Source: Hypomyces perniciosus
Taxonomy: Eukaryota > Ascomycota > Sordariomycetes > Hypocreales > Hypocreaceae
NCBI GenBank assembly: GCA_008477525.1
Contig: SPDT01000003.1
Coordinates: 1,984,001 to 2,048,000 of the forward strand
Direction: 5' to 3'
DNA: 64,000 nt
Position numbers and translations under genes: made by a program. Position 1 is the first letter of the stretch; every line of letters begins with the position of its first letter. Positions 44,071-54,371 of the stretch are shown here, in pieces. The notes beneath the pieces are model-generated. The model worked only from the letters and a program-made list of their open reading frames with translations, was not told the origin of the DNA and did no database searches.

Positions 44071-47000
44071 CAGGCTGGCGATCCATTCCATTTCCATCCA
44101 CGCAGCCTTAGCTGAGTGGATGGACGTCCATTTCAGTCAACGTGCAGTGGAATGGGTGGAATGGACGCCCAGAGCAGTCGCATGGAATGGATGGAAATGG
44201 AAATGGATGCGTGGATGGGGTTACCTAAATAGGAAAGGTATCGCGCTAATAGATTAGTTACTATATATAGTACTCACCACAGTCACTGTAACCATCTCAA
44301 TGATCACCAAGCAACAAAATTCATTATACAGGATATCTCTCTTATTATACATAATTAAAACAAGCACTTTCTTAATGAGCCCAGGCTCTAGCCAGTGCGC
44401 TATAAATAAAGTCTAGAGAGGGATAGTACATACAATTCGCCCACCTGTTACTTCACGAGCTTCTATAAAGCTCAGTTCGGCAAGCGGATCGGTATCCGAT
44501 AACTCAACCTCTTCAAGAAGCTTCTCCACACTTCGAATATATCCCCCACGAAGCCACGATCTCACCGTCTGCGTCATTCCAATTGTACTAGCATCCAGAT
44601 TTGCCCGGTCATCTCGAACCATTCTGCCGGCCGTAGAGAAAAGTCTCTCAACGTCAGCAGACATTGGAAGAGTAGAAAGAACATCAAGGGCCATCCGTGA
44701 TAGGCGAGGATATTCCTCCCGTCTGTCGCACCAATAGCTGATGGGATCCAGGATCCTCTGATCCGATTTATGTACGTCTCGAAACCAATCGTTATATTCA
44801 TCTCCCACAGCTGACGAAGCAGGAGTGAATGGCGACTGTAATAATGCCGGCGCCTGACGAGACTCCTCGCAGTACTCGTTGAAGGGATTTCGATAAGTTC
44901 GCTGCTTCTTCATAACCGGTTCTCGGTCTCGAGAAACGACCTGCGGATCGTATTGAGACCTATACAGCCCCTCCACAAGGGACTTTGCAGTCTGGATCCA
45001 TTCTGGGCGATCTGCCCATATGTCCTCAAAGTATCCCCAACGATATGCTGGATGAAGCGCGACAGCTGCATAATAGACCGGTGTCTCATCAAGCCGCGAG
45101 TAGTACTCATCAAGTTTCTTCCAGCAGAGATTAATATTGACCTTGAAGTGCTCAGGGTCGGGATATCGATGAGCAGCGGCCTTATATACCTCCATTTTAT
45201 TAAGCAGGTACTCGTAGCCAAACATAAGATCCCAAGAGCATCCATATGCTTTAGTATAGCCATACTTTCGCATCCGCTGTCGACCGTCACCTTCAAGGGT
45301 AATTAAAACATGCTCAAAATGTTGGAGGACCTCGTTAAAAAGAGCGATAATATTCCAATCCTTCTCATCGAGTTTGTTGTCATCCCTGAGACAAAGTGGC
45401 ATTTCACTCCTCGACTTCTTTCCCCTTAAAATTGACCCTTCCCACTCGTTTTTCTGCCTATACCAGAGTTCTTCAAGGAAGTCCTTCAGGAGAAGAGCGC
45501 GTCGGATCATGTAAAGAGTAGAAAGCCAACGAGTTACCACATCAGTAATGACATCTAGAGGCTTTTTTGCTTGTATTGTCGGATCCTCAGACTTCTCGAA
45601 CGCGACCAACTGAAGAGACCGAAGGAGATTAGTTAGTAAGTCTGAACGATGAATCCAAACGACAAGGTTATGGAGTTTCCCAATAGGGCCTTTCCGTCTC
45701 CACATCTCATGGGCCTTCGCATTAAGCGCCTCATTTCCAAGGATATCATCCTCAAATGCCTCAGAGTCATGGCCAAAAAGCAGCGCTTTAACAGCAAGAT
45801 TAAGGATATGGCCAAAGCAGCGTAATCGCCGGGTTTCTCCCTTAAAGCCCAGCGCTTTTCCGATTTCCTTCATCGCTGTATCGTTGTTGCTGGCGTTATC
45901 AAGTGTAAAGTATCCGACCTTCTGGGTTATATCATAGCTCCGAAGGATATCGACAACATGAGCAGCAATATTCTCCCCAGAATGACGATCGACAAGCTCT
46001 GGAAGTCCAAGGACAAGTTTTTGTGGCTGGCCAACGGTATCAAGAAAATAGCAAACGATTCCATATAGAGCATGGCGATTATTCGACCTCCAGCCATCGA
46101 ACGCTATGTGAATCAGCCCTGGGGCTGCCGCCAACACTCGCTTTATTTCCTCTATGTTTTCTTCGTACACCTTAAGGATGCGTCTGCGAACGGTATCGTG
46201 GGTGATATGTGCCTCGGTCGTCTTCACGAGGGGATTGAGGTACTCGAAAACTGCGCGGAGGTACGGATCTTCGCTTTGTCGGAAGGAGGAATTACTGTTG
46301 ATGATCCAACAGACTACCAAGCGCTGGAAGGCTAATCGATCAAAACGGCCGATGATCTGGTTGGCAATCTGCTGTTCTCGCGAGTTATATGTGTTCAGCT
46401 TCATCATCTCGGCGATATTCCTTGATGACGTATTCTCTTTTGCTTTACTTGGCGGCTTCCGCCTGCCTGAAGGATCCCAGATACTGTGGTCGGTCCAGAG
46501 GTGGATCTCTGCGTTCTGTGTGCCATTCGAGGCAGTCGAGTGAGGTTTTTGCTTACTACTCTTTACGCAGACCTTGCAAACCCATCGCCGCTTTGTATCA
46601 TCGTCGCTCTTCTCGATATCGTAACCGAATTGCCATATCCATGACGATATGGATGCGCAACGCTGGGATTGAGTATACCCAGGGAAGTATTTCCAAGGGA
46701 AAAGGTCCCACAGGTTCTCCTGGTCCTCCTGGGCCTGTATCTGAGGATGCATAGGGTTAATAAATTATGCTTATGGCGATTCCATTAATAAAAAATTCAT
46801 ATACGAAGTACATAAAACCCTTTCTCCTAATAGAAGTTCAACGCGCCTGAACGCGGTAACTAAGAACGCGAAATCTCCACGCTCCTGGCTACCAAAAAAA
46901 AAAAATCTTCCATAATCACTACTAACATATGTAAGAGCAAAATGTATAGTGATTTGTTAGTGGTGACTTAAGTTTAGCGTCCCTCTAGTTTTATACTAGG

Positions 47001-47488
47001 CTAAGTGATGCAGGTATTTTTATAGCTTAACTTGATGCGAAAACCTGACAGTTATTACGGAGTACATAAATACAGTTTTTAAAAAAGATATTTATTATAA
47101 TTGGAATAGAGTTGGCCTTTCTAGCAATATACTAAAATATATATAATAAGATTCATTTCTCTCTATATAGCTATATATTAAATGCATATAGATTTAGTTT
47201 CGTTTACCTACTCTTCCAATGATATATAGGGTATGTTGGCGGAGGGTCAGGTAGAACAAGCACGGAGTCTCTGGTAATGATGTCACTGACTTGGGCAATG
47301 GTAAGTATACTATTTTAGGGTGATGATTAAGCGCCCCCCTGCTTCCATTTCCATCCACGGGACCCTTCCGTGGATGGATGGATTATGTAATGGCAGGCGC
47401 GATGGAATGGATGGAAATGGATGCACGGGCCATTCATTTCCATAAATGGACGCCCGTGGAAATGGACGTGGAATGGATCGCCACCCTG
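44071..47488. mobile_element. Complete hAT DNA transposon (3418 bp)
   Basis: Terminal inverted repeats of about 20 bp bound the element: CAGGCTGGCGATCCATTCCA on the left and, on the complementary strand, CAGGGTGGCGATCCATTCCA on the right (one mismatch). A perfect 8-bp duplication TTCACAGC flanks it. Sub-terminal regions (44,090-44,220 and 47,340-47,480) carry many GGAATGGA/GGAAATGGA-type short repeats in both orientations, as is usual for transposase binding zones. One intact transposase gene lies inside, so the element looks autonomous and fairly recent. Confidence 0.93.
44413..46752 (-). CDS. hAT-family transposase, 779 aa, intact
   Basis: This is one uninterrupted exon with its ATG at 46752. 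Near the N-terminus C59, C62, H84 and H89 form a BED-type zinc finger (WVCKVC ... HLWTDH). The RNase-H-like core shows IHIAFDGWRSNNRHALYG with the first catalytic Asp (D219) and YFTLDNASNND with the second (D285). CFGHILNLAVKALL follows, then TRWLSTLYMIRRAL. The C-terminal hAT dimerisation domain spans about residues 672-745 and includes DPISYWCDRREEYPRLSRMA, LSTLPMSADVERLFSTAG and the following R-x-x-L region. The enzyme would excise and reinsert the element by hairpin-type cut-and-paste and create the 8-bp duplication seen here. No stop or frameshift is present. Confidence 0.95.
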   Translation of the reverse strand: MHPQIQAQEDQENLWDLFPWKYFPGYTQSQRCASISSWIWQFGYDIEKSDDDTKRRWVCKVCVKSSKQKPHSTASNGTQNAEIHLWTDHSIWDPSGRRKPPSKAKENTSSRNIAEMMKLNTYNSREQQIANQIIGRFDRLAFQRLVVCWIINSNSSFRQSEDPYLRAVFEYLNPLVKTTEAHITHDTVRRRILKVYEENIEEIKRVLAAAPGLIHIAFDGWRSNNRHALYGIVCYFLDTVGQPQKLVLGLPELVDRHSGENIAAHVVDILRSYDITQKVGYFTLDNASNNDTAMKEIGKALGFKGETRRLRCFGHILNLAVKALLFGHDSEAFEDDILGNEALNAKAHEMWRRKGPIGKLHNLVVWIHRSDLLTNLLRSLQLVAFEKSEDPTIQAKKPLDVITDVVTRWLSTLYMIRRALLLKDFLEELWYRQKNEWEGSILRGKKSRSEMPLCLRDDNKLDEKDWNIIALFNEVLQHFEHVLITLEGDGRQRMRKYGYTKAYGCSWDLMFGYEYLLNKMEVYKAAAHRYPDPEHFKVNINLCWKKLDEYYSRLDETPVYYAAVALHPAYRWGYFEDIWADRPEWIQTAKSLVEGLYRSQYDPQVVSRDREPVMKKQRTYRNPFNEYCEESRQAPALLQSPFTPASSAVGDEYNDWFRDVHKSDQRILDPISYWCDRREEYPRLSRMALDVLSTLPMSADVERLFSTAGRMVRDDRANLDASTIGMTQTVRSWLRGGYIRSVEKLLEEVELSDTDPLAELSFIEAREVTGGRIVCTIPL

Positions 47489-47496
47489 TTCACAGC
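47489..47496. repeat. Target-site duplication, right copy (TTCACAGC)
   Basis: Perfect 8-bp partner of 44063-44070. It lies within the third exon of the GH105 gene. Confidence 0.93.
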
Positions 47497-48608
47497 AGGC
47501 GAGAAGATGCCGTTGTCTCCCTCTTTTCCACCAAGGACTTTGCGATTATTATCGGCCCAGGTGATATATTGCTTTCCGAACATACCTATCTCGTTTTAGC
47601 ATTCATTTCCGAGTAAGCAACGTGAGGAATATAAGAGGTTCGCGTACCTGGGTCATTGACAGCCATTCGGTAAGCTATAGCCGATAGCACAGCTGTCCCA
47701 GAGATCTCGCCAAACCAGCTGCCGTCGCCGAGATAGTTGTGTAGGAGACCATTATCTGTCCCAGACTGCATAGCCCCATCGAGAATCTCTTTGATCCAAG
47801 ACTTTAGCTGGCCAGCTTGCGACCCTAGATTGCCTGATGAACTGGACCACTTCTGCAGTGTATAGAGTACCCGGGTCATTCCAAGAGCTGCCCAGCCATT
47901 ACCTGTGGACCATAGCCCGGTATCCTGAGACTGTGGCCCGATAATATGTTGCCAGTTTAGATTTCCCCCCTTTAGAACTGCACGATGCAGCCTAATCTGG
48001 TTCACAGTCTCAGCCATAAGAGACACATTATTCTGTTGGACGGCCATGTACGCCACTAGTAATGATGGTTAGTTATAATCAATGTATAGCAATGGATATT
48101 TAGACATACAGAACGGGAAAGACATGGCCACATTATCAGCCCAAAGCTCGGCCACATCAGGTCGATGGGAGATAGCGCCGTTAGAATACCTCGGCGCGTC
48201 ATTAAGTAGATAATTAGCTTCGCGGATAGAGGCATCAATATATTTATTATCTGACTGGCCAAGTAGCAGAGCAGAGACACCAAGCGAGGCTGGGTCACCA
48301 ACAGCAGAATTGGCAACAAATACTTGCGAGTTAGTATTGATGAATTGGCGGGCGTATTTGAGAGCGAGGGTAGTCTCGGGGTTAGCCTTAGGAATTTTGC
48401 CGCCTGGGAAGGGATCGCTACTATACACCGATAACTCTGGGTTATACAGCTCTAGTAGGGCTTCTGCAGCTATGCCCCATTCCCACGAATGTGCGGCCTT
48501 GGCGACCATAACTTGAGCTGCTTCGTAGACGTTGTAGCCGGCAACAACATCATTGGCTAAGCAGGTGGTGGCAAAGAGCCCCAGCGAGAGGGATAGTGTT
48601 GTATGCAT
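47489..48608 (-). pseudogene. GH105 (YteR-like) glycosidase, 5' part, interrupted by hAT element
   Basis: The exons are 48608-48110, 48055-47648 and 47585-47489; the gene then continues at 44062. The N-terminus MHTTLSLSLGLFATTCLA is a signal peptide, so the enzyme was secreted. The (alpha/alpha)6 barrel features are HRPDVAELWADNVAMSFPFL (with the Asp equivalent to the catalytic residue of YteR), WQHIIGP, TGLWSTGNGWAALGM and a GDGSWFGEISGTA segment. Family members hydrolyse unsaturated rhamnogalacturonan or related disaccharides. Fungal members are often annotated as cell-wall glycosyl hydrolase YteR. The gene lacks point-mutation stops, so disruption is recent. As it stands the open frame ends within the transposon. 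Confidence 0.88.
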
Positions 48609-49005
48609 CTTGGCGACTCTGGCCGTACTGAGAAGCTATGCAAGTCAACGAGACGGGAGTGATGCAATAGGGAAATACATAAGATTCCTCTTCAGCTATA
48701 TACTAATAGTATTGAAAGGACCAGCTTGTCTTCCTAATTTGGCAACTCGTGTCAAGTTAATCCTATACGTTGCCCGGAAAGTGGCTTCGTCAACTAACGG
48801 GGACTAGAACTTTCTAGCTTAACAGACTCGCTGCCATTGTGGTGACTACGAAGTACCCGTTCGGGTCATCCACACTGGGGCGCCGCAGAGCGTGTATTCG
48901 GTTCAGGAGGATGGAGCTCCTAGGGGGTAGTCGCGCAGCGCTGCATGAGGGCCGGGCAAGGCAAGACGGGGCGCCGCAGGGCTGGTAAGGCGTACGGGGT
49001 GGACC

Positions 49006-49210
49006 GGCCGCCGCTAGTTAAGAAGCAGGATGTCTATCGGCCGCCACTAAGAAGTAAGATACTATCCATCTGCCGCTGCTAAGAAGCAAGATATCCAGCA
49101 GCTGCTACTAAGAAGCGAGATTTCCATTGTCCGCCGCTAAGGAATGAGATTTCAATTTTCCGCTGCCAAGGAATGAGATGGCGCGGAGTCAGCTGCCACT
49201 AATAAGAGAC
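49006..49210. repeat. Degenerate ~36-bp tandem repeat
   Basis: Recurring cores GCCGCNNCTAAGAAGCAAGAT and GCCGCTAAGGAATGAGAT are spaced about 30-38 bp apart. Units differ mainly by transitions. Confidence 0.6.
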
Positions 49211-49659
49211 ACGGCAATAGTTGCCGGTTATGAAGCTTACTTTAAGGTAGTTCTGTCAGGGGATGGCTAAACTAGTCACGACTATCTAGGCACCGTATAC
49301 GAAGTATTCCACTTCTCTCCACTCTGCTAACTTGCTATATACTAGCGTAAACTAGAGATAGGAAAAGGTTGGTGCGATTAAGGAGCTTAAGTATACTATA
49401 TATGGATGACACTAGGGTTTATATGGGCCAGTGGCGCTGTTTAGCGGCCAGCGGATTTACTGTGTATATACGGTATACGATAGCTCTATTCATCAAGCTT
49501 ACTTTGTAGTATTCTGCTTACAGTTGGAGTCTATCCTCCCTAATACTACTACAGCCAAGGGCTGCGTAGGACAAAAATAAGTGGACAGCTTACGGGCTTG
49601 GATCTCTATCTGAGTTGTTCTAAACAACCATCATAAGCCCTATCGTTGGACGGAAGTTA

Positions 49660-49915
49660 ATAACCGCAACGACACAGTCATCTTCACAATATAGGTTCAG
49701 AAAGGCACTTGAATTCCATCTTTCTTCATCTCTTCTGCTAATGTCCTCCGAAAAAACGTCCTCTATCAATGATAGTTTCCTGGCCCGCCAATCTATAGTG
49801 CCAGAGGAACGCGACGCGTTCCTCTTCCCCACAGCTTTAGACCTTCCTTGAGTTCCACATCGCAAGTTCCTTCGCTTCGTTTTCTCCGAGTCTTCCGACC
49901 CAATACACACTATCC
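49660..49915 (-). pseudogene. Duplicated coding fragment, left copy
   Basis: The minus-strand frame contains KRRNLRCGTQGRSKAVGKR, then NASRSSGTIDWRARKLS. The right copy (53,690-53,905) has KRRKLRRGTRGGAKDVKQR and NATRSRYTIKWLAWKLS. Both the DNA and the peptide are similar, so a coding sequence was probably duplicated. No family is recognised. The two copies lie on either side of the WSC-subtilase gene. Confidence 0.45.
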
Positions 49916-50206
49916 AACAACTATACGACATTATTCCTGCTCGTGTAATTTAACATCTCACGGACCTCATCTCTACACACGACAAGTGCTTACACCGGGA
50001 GGATACGAAGGATTCCAAGTTTCTATACCATGCACAGTGGGGAGAAGAAAGTTTCGGTAACTGTTGTAAGGCAACTCTATCGAAGATTTACCGAAACCTT
50101 TTACGCGGCAATGTAGAAGCTGGTAGCTGGTTGATATATATGCAAGGCTGAGCGCAGAAGCTGGCCTACCAAAGATCGTTTCCCATACTGCCCTAAGCTG
50201 GTTGAG

Positions 50207-53200
50207 ATGGCAGTCTTTACATCCGTTCATCGCCGCATTGCCGGCGCAGGCATGTTTCTCCTGCTGTTGACTGGCTCCTTGGCTGCATCCAAAAGCAGCA
50301 ATATTGCTAAAGTCTCCCAGCGAGGACTATCCAAAGATGCCTCCTGCCCCAACGGATGGCTCTGTCAGCAGTCCAGTTGTGACGCGGCCGCCTGTTCAGC
50401 GGGAGAGGTTTGCATTTCGTTTGAGGGCACCATTGTATGCGCACCGGCTGGTCAGACATGGTGTGCACTCAATCCCAAGACATTCGAAGCTGTAGAATGC
50501 TCCAACGGGGGTGTTTGCTGGTGCGTTTCATCTTCATAAGCCTATCCAATTTCCTTAAATGCCGTGGCGACACTAACACATCTGCAGTCATGGAAACTGC
50601 TACAAGTCCGGTACCGTATGCTGTGATAATGCTTCTATCCAGTGTACTATTGGAGACTTGTGTCTTGCATGCCCCAGTGGTGACACTTGCACAACTGGAG
50701 CGTCTACGTGCGCCGCTGGCGGTGGATCGCCGCCTCTGTCGTCGTCGTCGTCGTCGTCAAAGCCTTCGTCCCACAGCACGTCTATACGCCAAACAACAGC
50801 AGCTCCACCAATGACTACTACCAAATCGAGCTCATCATCAACACCAGTACAACAACCCGCATCATCCACAACGAGTACGCCAACCAAGCCTACGATCGTA
50901 CAGCAGCATGGCAACTATAAATATAGCGGGTGCTATATTGATAGCTCTGATTCCCGTGTCTTAGTTGTCGCCAATAGCGCTGATGCAAGCTCGAATGGAA
51001 TGACAGTTGAAAAATGTATAGCATTGGCGGACAAACAAAACCTACGCTACGCTGGCCTCGAGGTCGGCTCAGAATGCTTTATGGGAAATACCCTTCATTC
51101 CCTTACTAAGGCTCCAGACAGTGACTGCAATACTGTTTGCGCTGGCTCGCCTACTGAGTATTGTGGTCAGGGTAATAGGCTGCAGGTCTATGAGGACACA
51201 ACGTGGTCTGATCCTACCTTGGATGAGCTTACCCAGGCCCTACTGCAATATAACAATACCCTATTTGAGTTGCAGACGCTTACTGGGCAATACAATGACC
51301 TTATTCAACAGTGGGCAAATCAGCAGAAAGCCAATGGTGGTCAGAAGCGGTGGTTGCCCAGGAGGCGAAGTCGAACTATAACTGTTACCGAGCTGGACAA
51401 TACATTGACCGACATGGAGAATCGATATCCTCACTTGCGGGCTCTTTTAGGTATGTTCTGGACTATTAGTTGTCTCCATGAAATCATCCCTAACCTTGCG
51501 AATAGATGAGGCAGCACGGAATGGAGGTGTTCTCTATCGTCGTGGAGGCAGCGCAGATGTTTTACGGCCAGGCCAGTCTAACCCCTTTGTTGATGCTCCA
51601 AATCTACAAAACGCACAGCAGGCCTTTGATATTCCCCTCAAGCCACTTGCAGATGTGCAAACCGCAATAGAAGATGATCTTCGGTCAATTGCCGAGTCAA
51701 CCAGCTCGACCACGCCGCTCCTGAACACGGCCAGAGACTTGGAAGTCTCAGGCACGGCGGTAAGTTACCCGGAGGTTACTTTGATTCGCAACTAACCCTC
51801 GATTGCAGAACAACGCCATCGGCAAGATCAGCGGTGCTAGTCTTGCAGCTATAGCAGCTGGTCATGGCATTTGTAAGTACATCTTGATAATGCACAGGAT
51901 GACATGGAACTGACTTTGTGTCTTCGTATCTAGTTGCTCTTCTGGCCCTGATATTCCTTCATCTACATCCTTCCAGCGACAATAGTAATCCATCAACTAC
52001 ACCACATTCGCAACCAACTTCCGTTACAGTCACTTCTACGACCAGCTCTCCTACCGCATCGGCGACCCCGTATCTCCTTGTTGCAGCAGACGGCGTCTCG
52101 GTCGATCAATTCCAGGCTTTCACCGACAAATTGTCCTCCCATCCCGACACTGATATCATCAACAGCCCATTTGCAATTGCGCGGGTAGTCAGTCTAAATG
52201 ACACGGAATTGGAAGATGTGCAGCAGAACAAAATAGTCTTCTCCGCAACAGAAAATGAACTCCCTGATATCTTCCAGGACATTAAAAATCCGAAGAGGAA
52301 CTTGACTCTCGAAGAATTGCCAAAGCTAGGCCTTGAAAAACGGACCGATAACCCAAGAGGCACTGCTGAACCCGGCAGCACGATACCAGCAACCCAGTTG
52401 ATCGGCCGTAAAGGGCTCTCTGGACTCACTATTGGCCACCTTACTTCACTGTCTCAGAAATGGTTTACCGAGGCTACCACCGACGGGTTTGACTATGTTT
52501 ATGAGAAGGACCCAGGAAAGGGCACCTTTATCTACGTTATTGATGAGGGTGTTGATCTGAGTCACCCAGAATTTATTGGAATCCCGAAAGAGCAGATCAT
52601 TATCAACAACTTCGTCCCTAAAAACACCCACGGCACTAAGGTTGCTGGACAGGCAGTAGGAAAGGTCCTCGGCGTCGCGTCATCTGCAACATTGGTTGAT
52701 ATTGCCAGTTCCTCAAAAACTGAAAAAGACGTTCTAGACGCTTTAACTGCAACATATAATGATATTATTGCAAAAGGGCGGCAAGGAAAGGCTGTTGTTA
52801 ATATGTCCTGGAGTATGCCCTCCAAAGGCCGGCTTTCGCAGAACTATTGGCTAGCGAAATCTATGCGAAGGTTCATCGATATTGGTGCTGTTCCTGTTCT
52901 TGCTGCCGGCAATAACGGCAAGCTACCCGGATCAGCCGGGCTTTACGATGAAGGGGTCCCTCAATTTTACATTTCAAGTATTGATGGGCTTATTATCGTT
53001 GGCTCAGTGGATGAAAATGGAAAACGAGATGCCTTTACTGCCAAATGCGACGCCAGAAACACCTTATCAACATGCCTATCAGCATATGCCAGGGGCTCCG
53101 GATTGGTAGTTGCGGATAGTAGTACTGGTTACTACGACTCTGATGAGAACGGTACATCTTTCGCGGCACCAATTGTCTCCGGCTTGGTTGCATATCTCAT

Positions 53201-53578
53201 GGCCCATCCAAATGCCAATATCCAGAGCCAAGTCTACGCTGGCGGCAATGCGCAGATTGCAGAAAATGTGGACTTTATCATCAACAAGTGGAGTTGGTCG
53301 CGTAATCCAACGGGTGGTATTGACTGGCCTAATATTGCTTGGAACGGCGTTGTTGGCAATGCCTGCAACTTGAATGCTGGACCAAACGGCAAGGTTGCGG
53401 CTACACCGGATGAGGATGGTGGTCAACTGGTTTTGAAGACTACTGAGTCGCCATTGACTGGTGTAAGTACTTGGTCCCTCCCCAGGTCTCTGTATACTAA
53501 CTTTATACCAAGGTCACCAACTCTTGTCCTTAGACTGACAAGCTTGAATCGCCGGGTGACTCTGTATCATCACGATAG
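50207..53578 (+). CDS. WSC-domain / transmembrane / subtilisin-like (S8) fusion protein, 1022 aa
   Basis: There are six exons: 50207-50520, 50588-51450, 51506-51759, 51809-51872, 51934-53462 and 53534-53578. The lengths sum to 1023 codons. Order of parts: signal peptide (to about residue 27); a cysteine-rich region (about 45-150, with CHGNC and SGTVCCDNAS); a Ser/Thr linker; a WSC domain (about 210-290, YSGCYIDSSDSR to SPTEYCGQGNRLQVY); a polar helical segment ending before a hydrophobic stretch at about 485-508 (ASLAAIAAGHGIFALLALIF); another Ser/Thr linker; and an S8 domain with D702 (YVIDEGVD), H731 (NTHGTKVAG), an AAGNNG oxyanion segment and S907 (ENGTSFAAPIV). All three catalytic residues are present. 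With a cleaved signal peptide and one stop-transfer segment, the protease would face the cytosol and the WSC part the wall. The end of the last exon is uncertain: an earlier acceptor would give VTNSCP and stop. Confidence 0.82.
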
Positions 53579-54371
53579 TAGCTGGTTCTTCAACCGCTCA
53601 AGACTATGGTGCCAAGAAGAGATAGGTCGTGTCTGCATCGAGGGTTATGTTTTTGTTGCGTAAAGCGGATCGTATAGTCAGCACATTCATTTCACTATAC
53701 GGGTCGAAAGGCACCTGAATTCCTGCTCTGTTCATCGCCCCTGCTGATGTCTGAAGAACCATGCCCCGTATCTCTGATAGTTTCCACGCCAGCCACTTGA
53801 TAGTGTATCTGGAACGCGTCGCGTTCCTCTGTTTCACATCTTTAGCTCCCCCTCGAGTTCCACGTCGCAATTTCCTTCGTTTCAATTTCAACAGAGTTTT
53901 CCCCCTAGTCCGCACTATCCGACAGTTTTGTGTAGCACATGGAATCCTGTATTGCCAAGTTGAAAATATTTATACAGAGAATATACGTTATTAAGGTATC
54001 GAGCACACACTGGCCACGGTATCTCTTTTCTTGTAGATATACAATTGAACCTTCAATCAAGATGACGGCGGCGTCGCTGCTGCCCGCAACAACCCATTCC
54101 AGCTGCAAGACTCTCCATCTTGCTATCAGACCACGGGCACACTCGCTTGCGGATTACGTTAATGATACTAGAGTACAAATAGGCAAGAAGTTTTGCAAGT
54201 CTGTCTGTGTAAACGGCCGTTTGCTCATACTCCATAGCCCTTGCCCATGTTGTGTAATTATTTACCAAAGTATATAGTGACATAGTGCTTGTTATGTATA
54301 ACAATGTGAAGATTCAATGGCCCTAATACAGTATCCCTTGCGGGAACCCGGTCTCCTATGACTTACGACGC
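53579..54371. other. Spacer holding the right copy of the duplicated fragment
   Basis: Apart from the duplicated fragment at 53,690-53,905 no feature is recognised. It is the 3' flank of the Zn2Cys6 gene. Confidence 0.4.
53690..53905 (-). pseudogene. Duplicated coding fragment, right copy
   Basis: Direct-orientation counterpart of 49,660-49,915. Shared plus-strand words include GAAAGGCAC, TGAATTCC, TGATAGTTTCC, CGCGTTCCTCT and GAGTTCCAC. The translated minus-strand frame is Lys/Arg-rich. It may be a remnant of a gene that was duplicated together with, or used to insert, the protease gene. Confidence 0.45.

Larger units (their letters stand above)
48609..50206. other. Intergenic region with a degenerate tandem repeat and a duplicated flank
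   Basis: At about 49,006-49,210 five or six imperfect units of roughly 30-38 bp contain CCGCCGCTAAGAAGCAAGAT-like sequence. At about 49,660-49,915 lies the left copy of a duplication whose right copy is at 53,690-53,905 (separate entries). No intact gene is recognised. Confidence 0.5.
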
